Assembly: GCA_938014335.1 (NCBI GenBank)
Contig: CALLRP010000002.1
Location: forward strand, 17,910 to 81,909
Reading direction: 5' to 3'
DNA length: 64,000 nucleotides
Source of the DNA: an uncultured bacterium
GTDB taxonomy: Bacteria > Hydrogenedentota > Hydrogenedentia > Hydrogenedentales > Hydrogenedentaceae
Under the pieces are notes generated by a model. The model was not told the origin of the DNA. It saw only the letters and a list, made by a program, of their open reading frames with translations, and ran no database searches. A program made the position numbers and the translations under genes. Shown here one piece after another: positions 1 to 8,330 of the stretch; position 1 is the stretch's first letter; each line of letters starts with the position of its first letter.

Positions 1-2992
1 ATAAAAGGGGTAGGGGTTCTTTGAGGTAATGTGGAATTTTCATTAGAGCCACTCTCATAGCGAAATATAGTTGCTCCAGAACAGCTTCATTGGGAGGGAT
101 TTCCCCTAATGAGAAGGGCTCCCCTGTTTCCGAAGAAATCAGTTTTAGGGTTAAGTCGGGCTCTACAAGTACACCTCTATATCTTTTATTATTAAACTTC
201 ATAAAAAGATGGTTCATTTGTTTTTGTAAAGGTTCCGCAATTTTATGGTAGCGGTAGGAGGACAACTGGTGTAACATAGATATCGCCAGCAGGATACTTT
301 CCTGCTCATATTGTATAACTTTCCACTGCATTTCGTAGTAATTCTTTTCCTCTAAAATTTCATTGAGGGGTCTTGATTTTTTTATTAACTCCTCTACCTC
401 TCCTTGTAGATTCTGTGTATTATTCTGGATTTGTTCCTGTTCGGTTGTTTTCCGCTCTATGAGATGTTGCAACTCTTCTTCATCTTCTGCTGGAACCGTT
501 GGAACAAAATCTTTTGTGAGTTGTTCCATTTCTTCTATGGTTTTGTCATTAAGGAGTTGTTGAAGTTGGAGTTCTGTTTGTTCAATCCGTGAAAAGAGGT
601 TATGTGCTTCTTCTGCCTTAGCACACTTCTCTTTCCATTCGGAAATATTACTTACCCCTGCCCATGCTAATATCGTCTGTATTTGCTCCCTATTTTGGGA
701 GATTTCTTCATCCAATTTTTGAATCTGTTGGTGCAAATCAAGTCGCCTTTTACGCAGTTCGGCTACTTGGCTTTTGAGTTTAAGATAAGCTTCCTCCGCC
801 TGATAATATGCATGGAATGTTTCCCGTGTTAACGGTTCATCGGGTTTCATAAGATTAGATTGAATAAGTTCTTTCCCTATTCTGTTTAGGATTTCCTCTT
901 TAATTTTAAGATGAATTTTTCTAATATATTCTTCTTTACGCGATATCGTATCTGCTAATTGTTGGTATTGCTCTCGTAGGTCCCAAAGCCGACGATTATA
1001 CATTCGTGCTTTTTCTTGTAGTTCGAATACTTTTCGACGGTAGGATTCTATCTTTTCTTCATTTTCAAGAGAAATGCCGACCTGTTCAAATAGATTCCTC
1101 ATGTCCACGAAAAGGTCGTTTGTCCGAGATTGATGAATTGCGAAAATATTTTCTGCTTTCTGAACCTGCTGGGATATATCTTCCTGTTGCTTCAGCCAAA
1201 CACAGTATTCATCATATAACCCTTGTAACTCACGGGTATGTTGCACATTTGCCTTGTTGAGCAATGTGGTTATAGGGTGATGTTTTATATATTCTAACGA
1301 AACAATTTTTTGAATTTTTTCTTTTAATTGTTCTTGAAAAATATGGAGTTCTTTCAAAATTTTTTTGTTATTCAAATATGAGAATAAAAAATAGAAAAAA
1401 CCTAATCCCACAGCACTGGCAAACCATAGGGATTCTTGTTTATGTAAGAATATATAAAGCCCTATAAGTAAAATTCCCAATGAAAAACAAAGGGAGCCTA
1501 ATACCAATTCGATGGGTTGCCTTGATTTTGTGTGACGTTTTAATGCTTCCGCTTCTTCCCATTGTTTTTCTAATTCCTGTTGCTCTTCTTCGGGTTTATC
1601 TTTATATTTCAAATAATCTTCGAGTATTTTTTCAAAATCTGTTACCCCTGAAAATAATTCTTTAAAAGGTTGGACCTGTTCCTCTACAGAAGAATATTCT
1701 TTTTTAAGTTCATTAACTTGCACCTCACTTTTCTGTGTTTCCTTCAAAGAACTCCTATACAAATCAATAGCAAAATCCACCTTTTGATAATACATATCAT
1801 CTTTTTGTATTGCTATGGGTAATTCCGCAATAATCTTTTCCACTTCTTGAATTTGTTCCCGTATTTTCTCCCGTTGATTATAGAGTTCTTGCAATACCTC
1901 TTCATTACTGAAAATATGTCTTACATAGTCTTCGAAGTTTTTCTGGTAATCTCGAATATAATCAATAGGTACGAAAGCACTGTGATGAAGTTCTAATTCA
2001 TGTTGGTTAATTTCTTTTGTAATGTCTTCAATCTCTCCCTGTAGCCTTTGTTTTTGGTATTCTGCATGATTGATAGCCATCTCAGATTGAAGGATGAAGG
2101 GGTTTTGGTCTATAGGAAAATCTCTATAGATTGAATATGCAAAAGAGCGAGAAGTTAGTTCGTTTAATTTTTCTTGGAGGGCTTTGGCATCATTCTTTCT
2201 TCTCCAGAGGGAATATTGACGAGCATATAATAATCTGTTTTGTAGTTCTTCACATTCAGATTGAATAATCCTCAATTTTTCTTTTAACTCTCTTAAATAT
2301 GTTTTTCCCCGTCGAATAGTATCAAAATTTGCCTTTGCCTGTTCATATTCATCCATACACCTTTTCAACTGTTCTTCTATATAATTTCGGGGGCGTTTCT
2401 GGGTTCGTTCCGTTCCAATGGATTGGAGATACCCCTGTAGAGAATGGATTATATTCCGGATGGATTTTTCTGTTGTCCCTGTGTCTATTAAACAACGAAG
2501 ATGCTCGCTAATTTTACTACGATTACTGAGGAGTCCTGAACTTTCTAATTTTTTCTGTGAGATTACTACTACCTCTGTGAAAATCTCTCGATTTAAATCG
2601 ATATGATTTTTTAAGTAATCAAGTTCGCCATTGGGATACATAGAAAAGGTATTCGTTATTTCCTTCGCCTCCAATCCTTCATAAATTCTCAATGATACTT
2701 CTGGTCCAAATGTGCGGTGAAGGTGTATGGGAAGTCCTGAATTCAGACAATAGACGATATTTCCTCGATAATCTTGCGTATGCCAGGGTGTAAATTTATA
2801 ATAATTTTCGGTTAATGATGCCTCTCTTTTTATTGAGGCTTTCTGGCCAAACAACATATCCAATAAAAATTGGAGTAAGGTATTTTTCTCATTGTCATCT
2901 TGTAAAAAAACAATTTGGAACCCTTTATCAAATTCAAGGGGAACTTTTTGTAGTTTTCCAAAACCGTAGATATGTCCTTTTATGAATTCCAT
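1..2992 (-). CDS. SbcC/Rad50-like ATPase of the YhaN type, partial, degenerate P-loop
   Basis: Read on the minus strand from an ATG at 2992, the frame stays open to the window edge, giving about 997 residues; the C-terminus (Walker B, signature) lies outside. The start resembles YhaN/AAA_27 proteins: an N-terminal GFGKL segment, then a position where the family has GPNEAGKST followed by a conserved LLxFLLxMLFG helix. Here the P-loop reads QDDNEKNTLL: the lysine and final threonine remain, but both glycines and the serine are gone. A PW..QDYRG segment typical of the family follows. Most of the rest is Glu/Lys/Gln-rich coiled coil, interrupted near residues 495-545 by two hydrophobic segments (LVLGSLCFSLGILLIGLYIF and ESLWFASAVGLGFFYFLF), as in membrane-associated YhaN proteins. 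It overlaps the upstream SbcD-like gene by 13 bases, so the two are translationally coupled. Family assignment is firm; ATPase activity is doubtful. Confidence 0.85.
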   Translation of the reverse strand, partial: MEFIKGHIYGFGKLQKVPLEFDKGFQIVFLQDDNEKNTLLQFLLDMLFGQKASIKREASLTENYYKFTPWHTQDYRGNIVYCLNSGLPIHLHRTFGPEVSLRIYEGLEAKEITNTFSMYPNGELDYLKNHIDLNREIFTEVVVISQKKLESSGLLSNRSKISEHLRCLIDTGTTEKSIRNIIHSLQGYLQSIGTERTQKRPRNYIEEQLKRCMDEYEQAKANFDTIRRGKTYLRELKEKLRIIQSECEELQNRLLYARQYSLWRRKNDAKALQEKLNELTSRSFAYSIYRDFPIDQNPFILQSEMAINHAEYQKQRLQGEIEDITKEINQHELELHHSAFVPIDYIRDYQKNFEDYVRHIFSNEEVLQELYNQREKIREQIQEVEKIIAELPIAIQKDDMYYQKVDFAIDLYRSSLKETQKSEVQVNELKKEYSSVEEQVQPFKELFSGVTDFEKILEDYLKYKDKPEEEQQELEKQWEEAEALKRHTKSRQPIELVLGSLCFSLGILLIGLYIFLHKQESLWFASAVGLGFFYFLFSYLNNKKILKELHIFQEQLKEKIQKIVSLEYIKHHPITTLLNKANVQHTRELQGLYDEYCVWLKQQEDISQQVQKAENIFAIHQSRTNDLFVDMRNLFEQVGISLENEEKIESYRRKVFELQEKARMYNRRLWDLREQYQQLADTISRKEEYIRKIHLKIKEEILNRIGKELIQSNLMKPDEPLTRETFHAYYQAEEAYLKLKSQVAELRKRRLDLHQQIQKLDEEISQNREQIQTILAWAGVSNISEWKEKCAKAEEAHNLFSRIEQTELQLQQLLNDKTIEEMEQLTKDFVPTVPAEDEEELQHLIERKTTEQEQIQNNTQNLQGEVEELIKKSRPLNEILEEKNYYEMQWKVIQYEQESILLAISMLHQLSSYRYHKIAEPLQKQMNHLFMKFNNKRYRGVLVEPDLTLKLISSETGEPFSLGEIPPNEAVLEQLYFAMRVALMKIPHYLKEPLPLL

Positions 2993-4152
2993 TCTTGTGG
3001 AACCTCACAACTTTCAACTGCGGGAATTTTTAAAGTTATTTCTTCTGCAACTCTTACCGCAAGATGGGTGGCTCGGCTGACCATTCTACAAAGAGAGGGA
3101 TTTGGGGCGTATTTTTTTTCTTCTAATGCTTGCTTAAAAAATTCTGATAATACTGTTACTTCGCGTATATCTTCTGGATTTTCAAACCCTTCGATATCCC
3201 CCTCAATGCTCCATGTTAAAAATACTCCTTCTTCCTGTAAGGATTCGATTGTTTCGGGAATATTTTTCAAAATATGGGGTGATATAGTCCCCCATAAGCG
3301 AATATGTATAAAACAAGGTTTTACAACTTTATTAAATTCACTTCGTAATTGTGCTAAAAGTTCTTCCGTGTTAATGGTAGAAGTAAGATCTATATCTCTA
3401 ACTTCTTGAACAAATTGTTGTGTGGATATATGTTCAACTTTAGAAACTTCCCATCGGTTATTCAGCAATTGAAACTGTATCCCAAGCACACCAAAAGGAG
3501 GTTTATCATCAAAACAGATAGGGTTGGGTAGTCCACAACAGCAAGCAATCCGTTTTGAACTACTGTACATTTGTTTAAAACCATTTCCTTTACCTACTGC
3601 AACATACGAAATAACATAAGGTAATTTTTCAAACCAGTAGGATACATCATCCTTGCTGTCTGATATAGGCAAATTATATGTGGTTAAGATGTGGTTTTTT
3701 CCATCCGTATTTGAAGGGATATCGAATTCCTTAATACTTGTTTCCTTTATATTTTCATCTGTAAGAGCATAGACAACCAGAGGAATTTTATCTGCTTCCC
3801 ATCTCTTTCTTGCGTTTAAGTTCATTATGACAACATTATCAGGAAAGTTTTCTACCATGTATGGGGAATATTCATTGATTGGGTCAGAATCACCAGGGAC
3901 AATAAGAATAGGGACAGGCATGATAGATTCAAATTGTTCCCATAGAAACGAAAAGGTTTGTTCTGTTATACATTCTGAATCAAACAAATTACCGGTTATA
4001 AGCAAAGCATCCGCTTTATATTCAAATACTTTTTGGATAATACTTTGGAATACTTCTCTTTGTTTCTTTCTTCGTATTTGCCCATATTCTCGATGAGAAC
4101 AAGCAAAAAAAGGTTTATCTAAATATAAATTTGCAGTATGTAGAATGAACAT
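2980..4152 (-). CDS. SbcD/Mre11/YhaO-like metallophosphoesterase fold lacking its metal ligands
   Basis: A 390-residue protein with the Mre11/SbcD/YhaO layout. The frame opens with TTG at 4161, but the ATG at 4152 puts motif I at the usual N-terminal place and has an AGG-containing site upstream. Every phosphoesterase motif is recognisable by position yet altered: motif I DxH is N8-L-Y10 (LHTANLYLD); motif II GD is G54-N55 (LLITGNLFD); motif III GNHD is GDSD (87-90); the motif IV histidine region is HILTTYN; motif V GHxH is GKGN (187-190), followed by a PxxCFDD..PFGVLGIQF tail that matches the family. The reading frame is intact, so this looks like a maintained pseudoenzyme rather than a decaying gene. 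It follows the glycosyltransferase-like gene by about 28 bases and overlaps the SbcC/YhaN-like partner. Nuclease activity is not expected; a scaffold or regulatory role is inference. Confidence 0.85.
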   Translation of the reverse strand: MFILHTANLYLDKPFFACSHREYGQIRRKKQREVFQSIIQKVFEYKADALLITGNLFDSECITEQTFSFLWEQFESIMPVPILIVPGDSDPINEYSPYMVENFPDNVVIMNLNARKRWEADKIPLVVYALTDENIKETSIKEFDIPSNTDGKNHILTTYNLPISDSKDDVSYWFEKLPYVISYVAVGKGNGFKQMYSSSKRIACCCGLPNPICFDDKPPFGVLGIQFQLLNNRWEVSKVEHISTQQFVQEVRDIDLTSTINTEELLAQLRSEFNKVVKPCFIHIRLWGTISPHILKNIPETIESLQEEGVFLTWSIEGDIEGFENPEDIREVTVLSEFFKQALEEKKYAPNPSLCRMVSRATHLAVRVAEEITLKIPAVESCEVPQEWNS

Positions 4153-4180
4153 ATTGTTCAACCTGTTTCCCGTTTTGGGG

Positions 4181-5131
4181 CTAAGAGTATATTATATCAA
4201 TTTGAGGTTCTCGCTTTGATAGGGCGTCTAAAAAGCCTCTATGCCGCCAGTATCGGAATGAACGGCGATACATTTGTTGAAAGTTTTTAGAATCTTCAAC
4301 AAGTTTTAGACAAACTCGGTGGTAGTATGGAATAAGAAAAGAATTAGCCATTCGAACTAAAAGCGATGGATAGAGTTTATAATTCACAACTACCTGATAG
4401 TCATTGGGAAATAATCTCAAATAACAACCCATTGAATACCCCCTACGGTAATGATATTTGCACATATCCAGATAAGAACTTCCTTTCCAGAACCAGCAAA
4501 CAGCTTGGTCATCAATATATAAAGGGCACCCCTCATGGGATAATCGTTTTACTAATTCTACTTCTGCAAATTCTTGAAAAAAAAAGGATTTGTTAAAGGC
4601 CCCTCCGTGAATAACAAGTTCACGGGGAATACTCATATTATATAATGAAAAGTGGAAAGGCGTTATCTGTGTGAGTTGTTCTGCTGTTGGAGGGGCATCT
4701 TCCGGTAAAAGCCATGGAGTAATACTTTTCGGAGAAAGTCGCGGATGTAGGAGTAATGCTCCACCAATACATGCTTTCCCTCGATACACATATTGCATAT
4801 GAACATGGCGTTGTATCCATTCTCCTGAAGGTAATACTTCCGGCATACTGCACAATATCCAATTCCCTCTCGCTTCACGAAATCCTAAATTCCATGCCGA
4901 TATCAGGGAATCTCCTTGATATGGGATGTAGCGGACGATTAATGGGGACCCTTTTGATAAAGAAGAAACTAATGTTCGGGTTTCTTCTAAGGGATTTGTT
5001 TCTACAATGATCCATTCAAATTGTGCTAAAGGATAGTTTTGGTGCTCTAAATGTAAAAACCATGGTGTCACGCACCCGGATAAATCTTTGCCTACCATTA
5101 ACACACTGACATTGATTTCATTTGCTGACAT
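4181..5131 (-). CDS. Glycosyltransferase family 2-like protein without a recognisable DxD motif
   Basis: 316 residues, the first gene of the minus-strand operon. The order of elements follows GT-A/GT2 enzymes: a beta strand at the N-terminus (VSVLMVGK), a strand ending in IIVETNPLEETR where family members have a VDDGSxDxT-like nucleotide-binding motif, then NLGFREARGNWIL. After that a DxD-type motif is expected, but the sequence reads CSMPEVLPSGEW. The acceptor-side motif is largely present: NMSIPRE, GGAFN, FAEVELVKRL. No membrane helix is obvious, so it is probably cytoplasmic. The lack of acidic metal-binding residues suggests reduced, metal-independent or lost transferase activity. It lies divergent from the YfhO-like gene, with an 87-bp intergenic region that probably holds both promoters. 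Confidence 0.7.
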   Translation of the reverse strand: MSANEINVSVLMVGKDLSGCVTPWFLHLEHQNYPLAQFEWIIVETNPLEETRTLVSSLSKGSPLIVRYIPYQGDSLISAWNLGFREARGNWILCSMPEVLPSGEWIQRHVHMQYVYRGKACIGGALLLHPRLSPKSITPWLLPEDAPPTAEQLTQITPFHFSLYNMSIPRELVIHGGAFNKSFFFQEFAEVELVKRLSHEGCPLYIDDQAVCWFWKGSSYLDMCKYHYRRGYSMGCYLRLFPNDYQVVVNYKLYPSLLVRMANSFLIPYYHRVCLKLVEDSKNFQQMYRRSFRYWRHRGFLDALSKREPQIDIIYS

Positions 5132-5218
5132 TCCGAAACTTTCTTCCCTTTTTTGTTATTATAGAAGAGTACAAAGATAATATACAGAAAAAGGTATTCT
5201 TATTTCCATAACATAATT

Positions 5219-7534
5219 GTGTCATTGTTCCATGAACAGGGTTTATCAGGTATGTCGCAAGTAGCGAGTAAAATTTCGGAGTTTCACCGTTTCCCCTTTT
5301 GGGGAACATTACTCGGGGGTATTTTCTTACTGTTCATGATACGAATTTATTGGGACCCATCCCTTGCAACAAATGTGGTTAATGACCATAAAAAGGAAAT
5401 TTGGGTCAACACCCAATATTCTGTATGGGGTCCAATATGGAAGTATGGCTTTGACCGCATCGGGAAAGGAGAAGTACCTCACTGGAACCCGTACCAACTT
5501 TGTGGACAGCCCTATCTGGTTGATATACGAACCGCCTTGTTTCAACCCTTACACCTCCTTTTCTGGAGATTGGATTTTGCATATGCATATCAGTGGTATA
5601 TTTTCCTATCGCTCTCTCTTCTGGGTATTGGTTTTTTAATATGGGGGCGAATTTTAGAAATTCCTTATCCTGCTCTCATCCCTGGGTTAGTCTCTCTCTT
5701 GTTTTCAGGACCCGTACTCTGTGTTCAAATGTCATTGCCCCTACTCAGTGGTTCTGTATGGCTTCTATTCCTTTTAAGTGGAATCGTGTATTTTGTTGAA
5801 ACCCCTTCCGCTCGTAGCTCACTGATTCTATTGTTTATCTGGACCGCTTTGATTTTATCGGGGAGTATCGAATGTATTTTTACAGGCTCTATCATGCTGA
5901 TTTTCTTCCCTTTTGTATTCCGTAGCTTCTTTATGCTCGCTATAGAAAAAAAATCCCTTACTATAATCTTTAAGGTGATATGTATTTTAATTTTAGGACT
6001 TATGATAAGTGCCTTTACATGGGTTCCTTTCTTGATATGGTTAATTAATACAGGTCAGCATTGGGGACAATTTATTAGTTTTCCTCTATCGGCGCATTTT
6101 CCCGAAACATTGTATATATCGCTCTTCCAATTCTTTTTGCCAATGTTATCCGGGGAGTTATCCGAACTACCCATTTTCTACCCCGGACTTATAAGTCTCA
6201 TTTTTATTATCCCTGCATTCTTTGACCGTGAACTTCGTTCTATTGTGTTATTTCATGTATGTATTTTGCTATTTTTCTTTTTACTGTTCTTTGTCAATAT
6301 TGATTATGCTCGAATACTTCAAAAAGGAATGCTTATTCTTGTTTCTATTTCCTTTTCAACATTATCGGGAATAGGTTTTCATCGGTTGCTCCTAAAAGGA
6401 AGGGATATAAGTTCCCCGTATGTCTGGATTTCAGGTATCCTTGTCCTGTTATTGCTTATCGCCTTAATTCTAATAAGCAATCCATGGACAAAAGGAATTT
6501 CCATTCTACTTTTTGTCCTTCTTGTTCCAGCAATACTTATTCGTATACGCAAGATCAATTCGGTTCTCTGTGTTTTCATTGCACTATTAAGTTTTATTGA
6601 ATTGTATTATTTACTTCGTCCCTTTCTTCCTGAAAGTTATATCCCTGTTATTAAAAGCAAGGACGCTTCTACAGAATTCATTCGGCAACTCCGCTACCAA
6701 ACAGGAACAGGAAAAGGTTTTATCCTATCCGAACCTGGTACTATTCTATGGTCAGAAAATCTTGGAATGTATTATCACTGGCAATTAGTTAATGGGGAAG
6801 TTTTACCAAAGGACACATATTCTCAAATATGGATAGAGTCACTTTTCAAAAATAAAAAAGAAAAATTACAACTGTTGAAAAATCCGCTTTTAACCATTAG
6901 TGGAGTACAGTGGGTATTTGCTCCTCCTATACAAAAAAATAATACTGATGAGAAAGAATTAAAAAACTGGCGGAAAATGGAACAAGTCCCCTTTGTTGAG
7001 GTTTATGAAAATACACAACCGGTGCCAAGATGCTTCTGGATAGGTAAATATAAAAATGCATCTACTTTTGAAGAGGCTATGGATATTGTAATCAATGGAA
7101 AATTTTCACCCTTTACAGAGTGCATTGTTCAATCGGATGTTGCTATCCCCATAAGCAAAAAAGTTACAGAAACACTAAACACTTCTTCCCAAGAAAGTAT
7201 AAAAATTTCAGAAAACATAGTTATAGCCAGCATTCAAGAAGAAAATCCGGAGTCTATTTCTATACAGGTAAAAGCCCCAAAAGCAGGATTTTTAGTTTTG
7301 TTAGACACATATTGTTCAGGTTGGCAAGCATTTATTGATGGTGAACAGACTCAAATATTCCGCGCCAACGGTATCTTTAGAGGTGTTCCTATCTCGGGAG
7401 GGGTCCATCAGGTTATATTTCAATACACAAGTCCCGGCTGGCATATCGGAAAGATACTAACACTGGCTTCTCTCCTCTTAACCTTTATATTTATTATTGG
7501 GGAATATTTTTACAGCAAAAAAGGAACCATATAA
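5219..7534 (+). CDS. YfhO-family polytopic membrane protein
   Basis: 771 residues from a GTG at 5219; an ATG at 5252 (MSQVASK) is an equally plausible start because neither has a strong ribosome binding site. The N-terminal half holds a large loop with the family's WNPYQLCGQPY and NDHKKEIW features after the first membrane segment, followed by roughly ten to twelve hydrophobic helices up to about residue 470. A soluble extracytoplasmic domain follows. The C-terminus has the characteristic YfhO signature LLDTYCSGWQAFIDG...ANGIFRGV...GVHQVIFQY and a final membrane helix. YfhO proteins resemble GT-C glycosyltransferases and are linked to glycosylation of envelope polymers such as teichoic or lipid-linked glycans. 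The actual substrate cannot be read from the sequence. It is divergent from the GT2-like gene, so a shared role in surface glycosylation is possible. Confidence 0.85.
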   Translation: MSLFHEQGLSGMSQVASKISEFHRFPFWGTLLGGIFLLFMIRIYWDPSLATNVVNDHKKEIWVNTQYSVWGPIWKYGFDRIGKGEVPHWNPYQLCGQPYLVDIRTALFQPLHLLFWRLDFAYAYQWYIFLSLSLLGIGFLIWGRILEIPYPALIPGLVSLLFSGPVLCVQMSLPLLSGSVWLLFLLSGIVYFVETPSARSSLILLFIWTALILSGSIECIFTGSIMLIFFPFVFRSFFMLAIEKKSLTIIFKVICILILGLMISAFTWVPFLIWLINTGQHWGQFISFPLSAHFPETLYISLFQFFLPMLSGELSELPIFYPGLISLIFIIPAFFDRELRSIVLFHVCILLFFFLLFFVNIDYARILQKGMLILVSISFSTLSGIGFHRLLLKGRDISSPYVWISGILVLLLLIALILISNPWTKGISILLFVLLVPAILIRIRKINSVLCVFIALLSFIELYYLLRPFLPESYIPVIKSKDASTEFIRQLRYQTGTGKGFILSEPGTILWSENLGMYYHWQLVNGEVLPKDTYSQIWIESLFKNKKEKLQLLKNPLLTISGVQWVFAPPIQKNNTDEKELKNWRKMEQVPFVEVYENTQPVPRCFWIGKYKNASTFEEAMDIVINGKFSPFTECIVQSDVAIPISKKVTETLNTSSQESIKISENIVIASIQEENPESISIQVKAPKAGFLVLLDTYCSGWQAFIDGEQTQIFRANGIFRGVPISGGVHQVIFQYTSPGWHIGKILTLASLLLTFIFIIGEYFYSKKGTI

Positions 7535-7630
7535 TGTTAATATTCCAAAGGTGGGAATCAATTATCATTTAAGACATTTGCATATCTTTTATCCCATGTC
7601 TTTATTGAGATGAATTAAGAAACGGATATT

Positions 7631-8089
7631 CTAATTCTGAAAATAAATATTTTTTGTATTCGATTCAAGTAGATTGTCGGGATTCGGATTATGGAAATTA
7701 GGATAAAGTAATTTGCCATCACCATCATAAAGACCAAAAGCGGGCAAACCTGTATTTGCAATACCTAATAATATTTGGGGTTTTCCATCAAGTCCGCAAA
7801 AGATGATGGCCGAACTTTTTAACTTGTCATTTGCTTCTAATTGAATCGAGCCCTTTCCTTCTGCATAAGATAAACCAATTTGTGGAGTTCCTTCCGGTGT
7901 TATTTTAAGGTATAAACGACTTTGATTTTTATCATCATCGAAATGCAAGATAGTATTCCCCTTTATATCTATTTCCAATTTTGCTTTTGCAACACCCTTT
8001 TCATTTTCTAAAATAATCTTTTTGGTGCGAAGTGTATTGATGCATAATCTATCAAATATTATAGAAAGTAAATAACGAAATAAATTCAT
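7631..8089 (-). CDS. Hypothetical protein with short tandem beta-strand repeats
   Basis: 152 residues; function not recognised. After a short hydrophobic N-terminus (FRYLLSIIFDRLCI) the protein is a run of about eight strand-turn units of 11-14 residues with the pattern hydrophobic-x-hydrophobic followed by a G/N/D-rich turn (for example KIILENEKG, TPQIGLSYAEGKG, KPQILLGIANTG, LPAFGLYDGDG). This suggests a small beta-solenoid or an antiparallel beta sheet. Comparable repeats occur in uncharacterised bacterial proteins and tail-fibre-like proteins. No catalytic motif is visible. The gene stands alone, convergent with the YfhO-like gene and divergent from glpK. The ATG at 8089 is preceded on the minus strand by AGGGAGGTATAG, a strong ribosome binding site. 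Confidence 0.65.
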   Translation of the reverse strand: MNLFRYLLSIIFDRLCINTLRTKKIILENEKGVAKAKLEIDIKGNTILHFDDDKNQSRLYLKITPEGTPQIGLSYAEGKGSIQLEANDKLKSSAIIFCGLDGKPQILLGIANTGLPAFGLYDGDGKLLYPNFHNPNPDNLLESNTKNIYFQN

Positions 8090-8250
8090 AAACTATACCT
8101 CCCTATGTTTTATTTACTTATCGTTAATTCTTTTTCTTCTATATACATAATATTTATAGTTTTTCTTTAAATTATATCTTTATAACCCTATTTTTCCATA
8201 TTTATTTTTAATTTGTCAAGATGAAATTATTTTTACTATGAGATTTAAAT

Positions 8251-8278
8251 TTGACAGGTCTGGTATTTTATAAATAAT
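8251..8278 (+). promoter_or_regulatory. Sigma-70-type promoter for glpK
   Basis: A consensus -35 TTGACA (8251-8256), a 16-bp spacer and AATAAT (8273-8278, five of six matches to TATAAT) lie 52 bp before the glpK start. The surrounding 240-bp gap (8090-8330) is very AT-rich and otherwise shows nothing distinct. Confidence 0.55.
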
Positions 8279-8330
8279 AATGTTAATAATAAGTATTTTC
8301 CGTAAAAAAGTATAGGTAAAGGAAAGGAAT

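Noticed and set aside
2972..3409. Plus-strand open frame of 145 codons opposite the SbcD-like gene
   Set aside because: Composition is that of an antisense shadow (Ser/Phe-rich, no ribosome binding site) and the minus-strand frame shows clear family homology.
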